IMG/VR virus record: IMGVR_UViG_3300047481_000243 | Location: 1-29,505 of that record | Length of the DNA stretch: 29,505 nt | Direction: 5' to 3' (one strand) | DNA from: a virus | In this document: positions 1-6,560 of the stretch, one piece after another | How positions within the stretch are numbered: position 1 is the first letter of the stretch | Layout: each line of letters begins with the position of its first letter | The notes under the pieces: model-generated | Told to the model about the DNA's origin: nothing | Databases searched by the model: none | Seen by the model: the letters and a program-made list of their open reading frames with translations, nothing else | Position numbers and translations under genes: made by a program

Positions 1-198
1 GTTGGAACTTCCTTTCAGAAGATGCGTGTTCAAGATGTGGCAGACACAGCACTTCTGCAATGCGCTGACGAATTTCATAACTTGCAAATTACTGACGCTA
101 TGGTCAAAGCAGCAAGAGCAAATGCTCAAAGAGTAAGAACTCAAGTAGATATCGCTCGCTCTATCGGGACTTCCGTTAGGGCTTCACTAGAAGTATAG
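1..198 (+). CDS. C-terminal end of an unknown protein (cut by left edge)
   Basis: Reading frame 1 is open from the first base to a TAG at 196-198 and gives 65 residues, so the gene begins outside the window. The fragment is polar and probably helical, with many Ala, Gln and Arg residues. I see no cysteine cluster or catalytic motif and cannot name the family. A short gene starts 8 bases downstream, which suggests the same operon. Confidence 0.6.
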   Translation, partial: VGTSFQKMRVQDVADTALLQCADEFHNLQITDAMVKAARANAQRVRTQVDIARSIGTSVRASLEV

Positions 199-206
199 GA
201 GTTATC

Positions 207-371
207 ATGCTTGGATATGAATACAAAGATGTCCAGAAGTTTGGTGAAACCTTAACCAAAGCAATCGTACTGGCTTCTTTGGCTGGAGATAAAGAAACTC
301 GAGAAGGTCTAACGAAAATATGGGATTTTTTCGAAGGACTAATAGGAGAAGGGTATATCAATGAAAGTTAG
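207..371 (+). CDS. 54-aa hypothetical protein
   Basis: A 54-residue ORF starts at ATG 207, preceded by a usable AGGAG at 197-201. Its last codons overlap the ATG of the next gene at 361 by 11 bases, the tight overlap usual in this genome. The product is a small, mixed-charge, probably helical protein beginning MLGYEYKDVQKFGETLTKAI. The family is not recognised. It is supported by position, ribosome binding site and overlap rather than by homology. Confidence 0.6.
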   Translation: MLGYEYKDVQKFGETLTKAIVLASLAGDKETREGLTKIWDFFEGLIGEGYINES

Positions 372-639
372 TTATCTAAAAGAAATGATCAAGCACTTGC
401 CAGACGATAATCATATTTTCGTGGCTATGTTTGAAAAAGAAGAAGCAGAAGAACACCTTGTTGAAAACCTCAACGAGGGTAAAGACTTCCCAATATCAAA
501 CGAACAATGGCAAGAAATAGTTGAAAACATGGATCGTGACGAAAGTATGTGGGAAGAAATAACTAACTGCTGGAGGCACTACATAGAAAAACTCTACGCT
601 CAAACAAAAGAAGGGAAAATCAATGACTCAGGTCAATGA
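361..639 (+). CDS. Small acidic hypothetical protein
   Basis: This is a 92-residue acidic protein. The N-terminus (MKVSYLKEMIKHLPDDNHIFV) has the layout of short phage proteins with a 'MKVsxLixxLkxLPddxxVxV' opening, a helix followed by a strand. The C-terminal half is helical with several Trp and Glu residues. The start overlaps the end of the 54-aa ORF, with GGAGAAGGG upstream. Its end overlaps the next gene by 17 bases, so it is translationally coupled to the nuclease that follows. The function is unknown. Confidence 0.7.
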   Translation: MKVSYLKEMIKHLPDDNHIFVAMFEKEEAEEHLVENLNEGKDFPISNEQWQEIVENMDRDESMWEEITNCWRHYIEKLYAQTKEGKINDSGQ

Positions 640-1564
640 ACTAATCAATATAATAACCAAGTCAAGCAGCAAATCTGCTAGGTCTCAGCAAAAAATAGTT
701 GGACCTAGCGAGGTTGGTGGTTGTTCAAGAAAACTTTGGTATAAGTTGAACAACCAAGAAACTACTAATCAAAATACTCTTTCTCTAGCCTCTATTATGG
801 GAAGTGGTATTCACTCCTACTTACAGAAAATCTTTTATGAACAAGACCCATTTGCGGAAAGGTTCTTATTAGAACAAGAGTTCGATTCACCAGAAGATGA
901 AATGGTTGGTCATATTGACATGTATGACAAAATCAACCATGAAGTTATCGACTGGAAAACTAGTACCAAATCTAATCTAGGTAGATACTTCCCTACTAAA
1001 TCGCAACGCTGGCAAGTACAGTTATATGGATATCTTGCTAGTCGTGCTGGATATGAAGTAAAAACAGTAACTCTTGTTGGCATACCCAGAGATGGAGATG
1101 AAAGAGATATTGTTTACCACAGTGAGCCATTTGATATTGAAGTATGTAAGGAGGCTCTCGCTTGGTTAGCGCAAGTAAGACAATCTCAAACTCCACCGCC
1201 AGCAGAAAAAGACGCAGTATTCTGTAAAAACTATTGTTCTTTCTATGATGCTAGTGGCGTGAAAGGTTGTGTTGGTCGCCCAAAAGCCGTAGCGGAAACC
1301 GCAATTATTGAAGATGTCAAAATAGCGGTGGCCGCAGAGTATTATCTTGAGATCAATGAGAAAATAAATAATCTAGAAAAAGAGAAAGATGTTATCAAAT
1401 CTTTACTCGAAGGGATTAGTGGGATAACTGAAAATGGTCTCAGGATAAATTGGAGCATAACAGCAGGTAGAAAGAGTGTGGACGAAGAAGAAGTTCGCAA
1501 ACTTTTGGGTCATGTTCCATACAAGGTTGGCAGAGAATCGACTCGGCTCACCGTCAAGAAATGA
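623..1564 (+). CDS. Cas4/RecB-like PD-(D/E)XK exonuclease
   Basis: The 313-residue protein shows the RecB/Cas4-type nuclease signature in order: His64 in GSGIHSY, Asp99 in GHIDMYD, Asp110-Trp-Lys112 in VIDWKTS, and the Gln131/Tyr135 motif in QVQLYGY. Cys34 lies before the core, and Cys201, Cys205 and Cys216 follow it, the arrangement that holds a 4Fe-4S cluster in Cas4 and AddB-type nucleases. The C-terminal ~90 residues look like a coiled coil. It is likely a metal-dependent DNA exonuclease acting in recombination or replication, which fits its neighbours (initiator, RusA, SSB). There are no CRISPR genes nearby, so a role in spacer acquisition is unlikely. It starts at ATG 623 behind AAGGGAAAA. 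Confidence 0.85.
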   Translation: MTQVNELINIITKSSSKSARSQQKIVGPSEVGGCSRKLWYKLNNQETTNQNTLSLASIMGSGIHSYLQKIFYEQDPFAERFLLEQEFDSPEDEMVGHIDMYDKINHEVIDWKTSTKSNLGRYFPTKSQRWQVQLYGYLASRAGYEVKTVTLVGIPRDGDERDIVYHSEPFDIEVCKEALAWLAQVRQSQTPPPAEKDAVFCKNYCSFYDASGVKGCVGRPKAVAETAIIEDVKIAVAAEYYLEINEKINNLEKEKDVIKSLLEGISGITENGLRINWSITAGRKSVDEEEVRKLLGHVPYKVGRESTRLTVKK

Positions 1565-1620
1565 AGGGCATTTCTAAAACTATGAGCCATAATGAAACTT
1601 AACTACGGAAGGAGTTTATT

Positions 1621-2403
1621 TTGGGCTGGGTAAGAATCGATGATAACTTTTCAGATCACCCAAAAGTTATCGCATTATCAGATGCTGCATTTCGGTTATT
1701 CATAACTGGATTGTGTTATTCAAATAGGCAACTAACTGATGGTTTAATCCCTTATCAAATTGTTTCTAATTTGGTAGGGGATAATCCATTCAAACCAAGT
1801 GATGAGTTGGAAGACCAAAACTTATGGGAAAGAGTAGATAAAGGATTTCTAATCCGCTCTTATACAGAGTATCAACCAACTCGAGAAAAGGTAAACAAGA
1901 AAAGGGACGAGGCTAAATTACGGCTAAAGAAGTTTCGTGAAAAAGCAAAAACTAAAGAAACGGAAAAGAAACGCCACCCCCAACCCAACCCAACCCAACC
2001 CAACCCAATATCCTTAGATATAGATATATCTAAGGAGGTAGTGCTTGCCCCAACTAATATCTCAGCAAAGAATGCAGTTGAAAGAATATCTGAGAAACTT
2101 GGTCAAGCAAGAGCAGGTGGGGTCAATGCTTGGAATATGAGCAAACTGGTTGAAGAACAATGGGACATACTTCATGCCGAAAACGATATCAATGGTTGTA
2201 TTGCTCTTACTATTTGGTATGTATCAGAATTACAATCACGAGTTCTGACGACAGCCGAATCAGCAAGAATTGGTCAGATGACTAAAAGATTCGGCAGAAT
2301 ATCTTTACTAGCAATAGATGAAGCAGTAAGTAAAGACCTGAAAGATTTACCTAGTTATGCTTTAAGAGTAGCCCAAAGAATGTATTCTGAACAGAAGGCT
2401 TAA
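1621..2403 (+). CDS. Replication initiator-like winged-helix protein
   Basis: This 260-residue protein starts at TTG 1621, with AAGGAG six bases upstream. The N-terminus (MGWVRIDDNFSDHPKV) and the segment to about residue 95 match the winged-helix domain common in phage replication initiator or replisome organiser proteins. A charged Lys/Glu-rich linker follows, then a Pro-Gln-Asn linker at about residues 119-131 encoded by a pentanucleotide repeat. The C-terminal helical domain could be a helicase-loader contact. It sits in the replication block. Lambda-type initiators carry the origin inside their own gene, and this gene also has a repeat plus palindrome in its middle. The call rests on the N-terminal pattern and context. 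Confidence 0.65.
   Translation: MGWVRIDDNFSDHPKVIALSDAAFRLFITGLCYSNRQLTDGLIPYQIVSNLVGDNPFKPSDELEDQNLWERVDKGFLIRSYTEYQPTREKVNKKRDEAKLRLKKFREKAKTKETEKKRHPQPNPTQPNPISLDIDISKEVVLAPTNISAKNAVERISEKLGQARAGGVNAWNMSKLVEEQWDILHAENDINGCIALTIWYVSELQSRVLTTAESARIGQMTKRFGRISLLAIDEAVSKDLKDLPSYALRVAQRMYSEQKA
1981..2005 (+). repeat. Five tandem CAACC repeats
   Basis: Five perfect copies of the pentamer CAACC lie in the middle of the initiator-like gene, and partial copies extend the tract to about 1976-2008. Because 5 is not a multiple of 3, the tract encodes an alternating Gln-Pro-Asn-Pro-Thr linker. It is immediately followed by an AT-rich perfect palindrome. It may be a protein linker only, or initiator binding sites. 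Confidence 0.85.
2011..2036. repeat. 26-bp perfect AT-rich palindrome inside the initiator gene
   Basis: Two 12-base arms, TCCTTAGATATA and TATATCTAAGGA, are exact reverse complements separated by GA. The right arm runs into AAGGAGG at 2032-2038, a near-perfect Shine-Dalgarno sequence, with an in-frame GTG at 2041 only two bases further on. That gap is shorter than usual. It could be an origin element, an operator, or a hairpin that hides an internal ribosome binding site. Confidence 0.8.
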
Positions 2404-2404
2404 T

Positions 2405-2596
2405 ATGTTTATTGGCGATAAAGAAATTGGCGAGGGTTGGGAATCTATGTCTTGCCCTTTCTGTGAAGGATTTATCGTGATTTGGGAAGTTGGAGCAGGG
2501 CTGTTATTTGACCCAACAATTCCCTTTTCGGCACACATGGCAGAAGTTCATAGAATAAAAGTTCCAGACTTGACTGGCTGGAGAAGAAAGAGGTAA
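2405..2596 (+). CDS. Small C2H2-type zinc-binding protein
   Basis: A 63-residue protein with Cys17-x2-Cys20 and His44-x4-His49, a spacing compatible with one zinc site in a C2H2-like fold. The segment between is hydrophobic. The start codon lies one base after the stop of the initiator gene, so the two are coupled. It is likely a nucleic-acid or protein-binding accessory factor, but the target cannot be read from the sequence. Confidence 0.7.
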   Translation: MFIGDKEIGEGWESMSCPFCEGFIVIWEVGAGLLFDPTIPFSAHMAEVHRIKVPDLTGWRRKR

Positions 2597-2598
2597 AA

Positions 2599-2907
2599 AT
2601 GAGGAAGGGTAAACATTGCGGTAAGCCTTCTTGCATCTGCACGCATACAGATGGTTGTGAGGCAGGCTGGATATTTGTGCAATATTGGGTTGATGGACAT
2701 GGTGTCCAATGCTCTGAAAATGATAGCATTGACAAGACCCAGAAAGAAGCCGTAGTTCCATGTGCAAACTGCGACTATGAAAGGTGGCATATATGGAAGA
2801 GTTCCGCCACTAGTGAGGAATATTACGAGCGACTCCGTGCTCGTGGAAAACATACCCGAATCAAAGCCTACGAATTAGAAGAGAGTTCTAAGACTCGCAT
2901 TCTATAA
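2599..2907 (+). CDS. Cys/His-rich zinc-binding protein
   Basis: This 102-residue protein has Cys7, Cys12, Cys14, His16, Cys20 and Cys38, then a second knuckle Cys55-x2-Cys58 with His64. The pattern 'CxCxHxxGCxxGW ... PCxxC' occurs in small zinc-finger proteins of actinobacterial phages, so two zinc sites are plausible. The C-terminal ~40 residues are basic and helical. The gene starts two bases after the preceding stop. Its molecular role is unknown; nucleic-acid binding is a reasonable guess. Confidence 0.7.
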   Translation: MRKGKHCGKPSCICTHTDGCEAGWIFVQYWVDGHGVQCSENDSIDKTQKEAVVPCANCDYERWHIWKSSATSEEYYERLRARGKHTRIKAYELEESSKTRIL

Positions 2908-2918
2908 AAGGAGGGCAA

Positions 2919-3386
2919 ATGAATAGGAAACAAAAGGGCTTAAAAGCCCCTCAGAACGGAAAGAAAATAAAGCGGTTAAAGTTTTACCTTGGCGGATATT
3001 TGACCGCCATAATGACCTTTGCAAGCCCTTTAACCCATGTCCATGCCCCAGTTGGGCAAAGCGTTTGGGCACAAGACAAAGAATTTACCGACCCAAAGAG
3101 TTTTGCCCGCAATATTGCAGAGAAACAATATAACTGGAATCAAGAGCAATGGAAATGCTTAGGTAAATTATGGGGTAAAGAATCTGCTTGGAATTATGAG
3201 GCGAAGTCCCCCACCCAAGATTACGGCATACCCCAAAGGCACATGAGCCAAAATACCGAACAGGAAATTGCTGAATTTCTAGATAGTCCAGTAACTCAAA
3301 TAACTTGGGGGCTGAACTATATTAAAGTCCGCTATGGTTCACCATGTGAGGCTTGGGCATTTCATCAAGATAGGAACTGGTATTGA
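2919..3386 (+). CDS. Exported lytic transglycosylase-like muralytic enzyme
   Basis: A 155-residue protein with a basic N-terminus and a hydrophobic stretch at about residues 22-36, a signal peptide or anchor. It is followed by a domain with the pattern W-x-C-L-x-x-L-W-x-K-E-S-x-W (Cys80, Glu88) and YGIPQ at 102-106. That pattern is typical of aggregation-promoting-factor or SLT-like transglycosylase domains in actinobacteria, where the Glu is the likely catalytic acid. Cys80 and Cys143 could form a disulfide. An excellent AAAGGAGG lies just before ATG 2919. It probably cleaves peptidoglycan during lysis or entry. No classical endolysin or obvious holin is adjacent, and placement among replication genes is unusual. 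Confidence 0.75.
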   Translation: MNRKQKGLKAPQNGKKIKRLKFYLGGYLTAIMTFASPLTHVHAPVGQSVWAQDKEFTDPKSFARNIAEKQYNWNQEQWKCLGKLWGKESAWNYEAKSPTQDYGIPQRHMSQNTEQEIAEFLDSPVTQITWGLNYIKVRYGSPCEAWAFHQDRNWY

Positions 3387-3766
3387 AAGATTCGTTTTTT
3401 GTTAAAGGAAGACCAGTACCTCAAGGTTCTATGAAGTTTATTAGACCCGGAGTTATGATTCATTCTCGTTCTCAAGACTTGGCCGTTTGGCGTGCTGACA
3501 TAGCAAGAAACGCAGAACTATTTGGTTTCAAACCTGTTGCAAGTGCAGTCAAAGTAGAATTAGATTTCATTATGCTCAAACCAAAATCAGCAAAAAGAGC
3601 ATTCCCCGCAGTAAAGCCTGACCTAGACAAACTAATCAGAGCAGTTTTAGACGGACTGACTGGTGTAGCATACGAAGACGACTCTCAGGTTATTCTCATA
3701 CAAGCAACTAAAACTTATGGGATAAATCAAGGAGTCTGGATAGGAATAGAGCAAATACTTGAGTAA
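3383..3766 (+). CDS. rusA: RusA-like Holliday junction resolvase
   Basis: The 127-residue protein has the RusA layout: an N-terminal strand with GRPVPQGSMKF, then the signature KPDLDKL (Asp80, Asp82, Lys83), Asp90, and YEDDSQV (Asp99, Asp100). These acidic residues correspond to the metal-binding active site of RusA endonucleases, and the length is normal for the family. It cuts four-way junctions formed during phage recombination and before packaging. It starts at TTG 3383, overlapping the stop of the preceding gene in a TTGA junction. Confidence 0.92.
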   Translation: MKDSFFVKGRPVPQGSMKFIRPGVMIHSRSQDLAVWRADIARNAELFGFKPVASAVKVELDFIMLKPKSAKRAFPAVKPDLDKLIRAVLDGLTGVAYEDDSQVILIQATKTYGINQGVWIGIEQILE

Positions 3767-4118
3767 GGGTAAAACAGATTTGACTGAAATCAGAGAGATG
3801 GTAGGAGTTAGATGTAAAAACTACTGCGAAAAATGCGGTAAACCACTTGGTGGCTCATGGGCTTTACATCATAGAAAACTACGATCTAGAGGTGGTAAAG
3901 ATACCTGTTCTAACTTTGTGGCACTACACCATGAATGCCACAATATGGGCACAGATAGTGTACACATGAACCCTTCCGCATCTAACCAAGCAGGGCTAAT
4001 GGTTGCGACTTGGCAAGAACCAGAAGAAACACCATTGATTTTGCCTAGTGGTGCTATTGTTCTACTTACAGATGACGGAAGTTATCGATATCTAGAAGGG
4101 AATCAAAATGGCTGGTGA
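3759..4118 (+). CDS. HNH endonuclease
   Basis: A 119-residue protein with a zinc knuckle Cys23-x2-Cys26, the HNH core His37-His38 in WALHHRKLRSRGGKD, Asn52 in SNFVALHH, and a second zinc pair around Cys60/His61. This is a complete HNH nuclease fold. It starts at TTG 3759 inside the end of the resolvase gene (8-base overlap), and its end overlaps SSB by 11 bases. Lying within a replication operon rather than inside another gene, it is more likely a housekeeping phage nuclease than a homing invader. Confidence 0.88.
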   Translation: MSKGKTDLTEIREMVGVRCKNYCEKCGKPLGGSWALHHRKLRSRGGKDTCSNFVALHHECHNMGTDSVHMNPSASNQAGLMVATWQEPEETPLILPSGAIVLLTDDGSYRYLEGNQNGW

Positions 4119-4503
4119 ACCAGTAATTACAGTGATAGGAAACTTAGGCTCTGATGCCGAGTTTAGAAAAACACCCAAAGGAGTATCCGTGACATCTTTC
4201 AATGTTGCTAATACACCTAGAAAAAACATTAATGGAACATGGACTGAGCAAGAGACAACTTGGTATCGTGTTTTTGTTTGGAATGCCGAAGCAGCAGGAG
4301 CAGCCAATGCTTTGAAAAAAGGCGACAAGGTAATAGTTCAAGGTAGATTTCAAATAAATACCTACATAGCCAAAGACGGAGAAGAGAAAAAAAGTTTAGA
4401 AATCAACTCTGACTTTGTTGGAGTAATACCGAAATACATTGCCGAGCCACAAAATACACCAATTAAAGAAAATGAAGGAACAGACAGTGACTTCCCTTGG
4501 TGA
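4108..4503 (+). CDS. ssb: Single-stranded DNA-binding protein
   Basis: The 131-residue protein has a typical OB fold: VITVIGNLGSDAEFRKTPKG, SFNVANTPR, TTWYRVFVWNAEAA, LKKGDKVIVQGRF. A short polar linker leads to the acidic tip DSDFPW, which in bacterial SSBs docks partner proteins. It coats single-stranded DNA during replication and repair. AAGGGA lies upstream of ATG 4108. The length is short for SSB but usual for phage versions. The next small ORF overlaps its 3' end. Confidence 0.95.
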   Translation: MAGEPVITVIGNLGSDAEFRKTPKGVSVTSFNVANTPRKNINGTWTEQETTWYRVFVWNAEAAGAANALKKGDKVIVQGRFQINTYIAKDGEEKKSLEINSDFVGVIPKYIAEPQNTPIKENEGTDSDFPW

Positions 4504-4660
4504 AAAAATTATTTCTATTGGCAAGAAGATTGATGCTCTTGAAAAAAGAGGATATAGTGACCAAAAAATGTTAAAAGTCCAGTGTAGCCATTGCGGAAAA
4601 TGGTTTTCATTAACAAGCAAGAACATCAGGGTTATGAATTATTGCTCTGAGTGTTTATAG
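4472..4660 (+). CDS. Small zinc-ribbon protein
   Basis: A 62-residue protein with a helical N-terminus and a C-terminal zinc ribbon, Cys38-x2-Cys41 and Cys58-x2-Cys61. I chose ATG 4472 (MKEQTVTSLG), which overlaps ssb by 32 bases; the frame is open upstream to a TTG at 4439, and the ribosome binding site here is weak. It may bind nucleic acid, but the role is unknown. Confidence 0.6.
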   Translation: MKEQTVTSLGEKIISIGKKIDALEKRGYSDQKMLKVQCSHCGKWFSLTSKNIRVMNYCSECL

Positions 4661-4664
4661 AATT

Positions 4665-4817
4665 GGGTTATGCGAGTGGTAGTTGTTCCTTCCGTCCGAC
4701 TACTTAACCCGATAGGTAAGTGTATGTTCGTGGTACAACATACTTATCTATTATCACTCTATAGATGTGAGAGTCTATCTGCGTTGTTATTACCCTTCCA
4801 ACAGGATAGGCTCTCAC
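4665..4817 (+). ncRNA. Candidate structured RNA: three consecutive stem-loops
   Basis: The 177-base gap between coding regions holds three strong hairpins. Hairpin 1 pairs GGGTTA 4665-4670 with TAACCC 4705-4710, around an inner stem of 4679-4685 with 4697-4703. Hairpin 2 pairs 4711-4728 with 4737-4752, about 16 pairs including G-U, a 2-base bulge at 4721-4722 and an 8-base loop. Hairpin 3 pairs GTGAGAGTCTATC (4767-4779) with GATAGGCTCTCAC (4805-4817), 13 pairs with one G-U and a 25-base loop. The last stem ends a few bases before the ribosome binding site of the 57-aa ORF. No tRNA T-loop and no U-tract terminator are present. It could be a cis-regulatory leader or an independent small RNA. 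Confidence 0.6.
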
Positions 4818-4837
4818 CCTAGAAAGAAGGGATAATT

Positions 4838-5011
4838 ATGAAAAAAGGCCAAAGAAGAAAGTTTCAAGATATAAATGATTTTTTAGAAAATGCAACCGAT
4901 GAAGAGTTTTCAATCAAGTATAAAAAGATAGAATGCGAAAATCCTTATGGTGTTGGTTCTTTATGGCTATTATTTGAAAGAGCCAAGAAGAAAGGGTATG
5001 CTCCCTTTTAA
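4838..5011 (+). CDS. 57-aa hypothetical protein
   Basis: A short ORF starts at ATG 4838 behind AGAAGGGA and encodes 57 residues, basic at the N-terminus (MKKGQRRKFQ), with an aromatic segment SLWLLFERAKKK near the end. It follows directly after the three-hairpin element and precedes the ParB-like gene by 15 bases. It may be the first gene of the modification operon. No family is recognised. Confidence 0.6.
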   Translation: MKKGQRRKFQDINDFLENATDEEFSIKYKKIECENPYGVGSLWLLFERAKKKGYAPF

Positions 5012-5026
5012 CGAAAGGACAGAATA

Positions 5027-5698
5027 ATGGAAATTATCAGTGCGGAAATAGATAGTCTTTTACCTTTTCCCAACAACCCAAGAAGAGGCAATATCAGTAA
5101 GTTAAAAGAATCTTTAGCGACTAATGGTCAATACAAACCTATCGTCATACAAGCATCAACTAGATATATTTTGGCTGGTAATCATCTATGGCAAGCAGCA
5201 AAAGAAAGCGGTTGGACAAGAATTGACATAGTAGAAGTAGATGTAAATGCTACCCAAGCAAAGAAAATAGTAGCCACCGACAATCGTTTGGGCGAACTAG
5301 GAACTTATGATGAACAAGAATTATTAGACTTACTTCAAGATATCAGTTTAGAAGGCACTGGTTATGACAGCCAAGATATTGATGATTTAATAGCACTAAT
5401 AGAAGAACAGTCCAACACCCCACTGTATGAAGAAACTGGAAGTATGGTCGATGGTGTTGCTGGTGGAGGTCAATTATCTCAAGAAGGAATCAATAGAAGA
5501 CCTACTATGTCTGAAAGAGCCTCCCACTACGCTGAAAGAACAGTCAGATTACTTATGTGTGAGTTTCCCAACGATCAATATATTTGGGTTCAGGACAGAC
5601 TTACCGAACTAAGAGTGAAGTACAATGTGGATAGTAACGGAGACGCAATTTTGCGTGCTATCGCAGAGGTAACAGGAACAGAGGCACCAAGTGATTGA
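5027..5698 (+). CDS. ParB-like N-terminal domain protein
   Basis: The 223-residue protein opens with a ParB/sulfiredoxin-fold domain (about residues 1-90). Visible markers are LLPFPNNPRRGNISKLKESL, GQYKPIVIQ, and YILAGNHLWQAA, which corresponds to the nucleotide-binding GxH box of ParB-like proteins, then DNRLGELGTYD. The C-terminal part (about 160-223) is a separate helical domain. In phages, such proteins are often encoded beside DNA-modification enzymes and may act as CTPase or nuclease-like adaptors. Here it immediately precedes the dioxygenase, with an 8-base overlap, so a role in targeting or regulating base modification is the best inference. Plasmid-type partitioning is unlikely because no ParA is present. 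Confidence 0.8.
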   Translation: MEIISAEIDSLLPFPNNPRRGNISKLKESLATNGQYKPIVIQASTRYILAGNHLWQAAKESGWTRIDIVEVDVNATQAKKIVATDNRLGELGTYDEQELLDLLQDISLEGTGYDSQDIDDLIALIEEQSNTPLYEETGSMVDGVAGGGQLSQEGINRRPTMSERASHYAERTVRLLMCEFPNDQYIWVQDRLTELRVKYNVDSNGDAILRAIAEVTGTEAPSD

Positions 5699-6560
5699 AG
5701 ACCTAGAAGTTATTCCAGTTAAAAGAGTTATTGACAGAAAAAAAACAAAAGAGTTAAAAGGTATTGATGTTCCAGAAATGGAAGCAAATGTAAAAAGTGC
5801 AGGTATTTTTGTGGACTCTGAATCTAACGAGCCATTTTTAGTTTACATGCCTCTTCCTAAAGAAGTTGTGCCTGAATTAAGAAAGGCTGTTCGCTCAATA
5901 AAGTATTCTTCTTCAGGTGTTACAAGACAATCAACTGGTGTAGAAAATCACTCTCGAACTTTCGGCATGGCACCAAGAAAACCTTTTCAAACAAGAGAAG
6001 CATGTCGTCCTACTGCTTTATCTTACGATCAACCAGAAGAACACGATGTATTAACTAAAACAGCAGATGTATTAGCCGATATTATTAGGGAAATAGTTCC
6101 AGATGCTTACGCAGCAGATACTGTTGAGACCGCAGGAGTAGCAGATGAGTGGAGATTAAGCGAACGCAGTTTGTGGACCAGTGGAGTTATCAATAAAACT
6201 TCAACACTGCCATATCATTTTGACGGAAACAATTTTGATATGTGGTCTGCCATGCCAATTATTAGAAGAGGAACTAGAGGTGGCTATTTAAGTTTACCCG
6301 AATACGATATGGTATTAGACTGCCGAGATGGTTGGGTAGTATTTTGGCCAGGATACAGATATCTTCATGGCGTAACACCGATTGCCCATGTTCAGAAAGA
6401 TTCATACCGATACACTGTTGTTTATTATTGTTTAAGGGGCATGAAAGATTGTTTTTCATTTGCGGTCGAACAGAAAGAAGCAAGAAAGCGAAGAACTCAG
6501 CGAGAAGTAGGATTGGCTTCTGCCTTAAAAGGTGAAACTGAATTTAAGGTAGGGCGTTGA
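5691..6560 (+). CDS. TET/JBP-like 2-oxoglutarate Fe(II) DNA-base dioxygenase
   Basis: A 289-residue protein starting at GTG 5691. The double-stranded beta-helix signature is clear: His176-x-Asp178 in LPYHFDGNNF, GGYLSLPEYD at 197-206, a distal His226 in YRYLHGVTP, and Arg240 in SYRYT, the expected 2-oxoglutarate anchor. Upstream, SRTFGMAPRKP (about 88-98) resembles the conserved 'R-x-FG-x-x-PR' segment of TET/JBP enzymes. That family hydroxylates the 5-methyl group of 5-methylcytosine (TET) or thymine (JBP). The next gene encodes a TET-associated-type glycosyltransferase, which strongly supports the call over a generic prolyl-hydroxylase-like enzyme. Which base it acts on cannot be read from the sequence. 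Confidence 0.8.
   Translation: MIEDLEVIPVKRVIDRKKTKELKGIDVPEMEANVKSAGIFVDSESNEPFLVYMPLPKEVVPELRKAVRSIKYSSSGVTRQSTGVENHSRTFGMAPRKPFQTREACRPTALSYDQPEEHDVLTKTADVLADIIREIVPDAYAADTVETAGVADEWRLSERSLWTSGVINKTSTLPYHFDGNNFDMWSAMPIIRRGTRGGYLSLPEYDMVLDCRDGWVVFWPGYRYLHGVTPIAHVQKDSYRYTVVYYCLRGMKDCFSFAVEQKEARKRRTQREVGLASALKGETEFKVGR

Noticed and set aside
623-1564. Cas4-like nuclease as evidence of a CRISPR system
   Set aside because: No repeats with spacers and no cas1, cas2 or effector genes are in the window. Phage Cas4-like exonucleases usually serve recombination.
2472-2853. Three overlapping minus-strand ORFs
   Set aside because: They lie antisense to two well-supported zinc-binding genes, lack convincing ribosome binding sites and have composition expected of a shadow frame.
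3759-4118. HNH gene as a homing endonuclease
   Set aside because: It does not interrupt another gene and is coupled by overlaps to both neighbours, so it looks like a normal operon member.
4661-4837. Possible tRNA gene in the hairpin-rich gap
   Set aside because: The stems do not fit a cloverleaf: no T-loop GTTCRA in the right place, no 7-pair acceptor ends and no matching anticodon arm.
5027-5698. ParB-like gene as a plasmid-type partition system
   Set aside because: There is no ParA ATPase and no parS-like inverted repeat cluster nearby. Coupling to the dioxygenase gene suggests a modification role.
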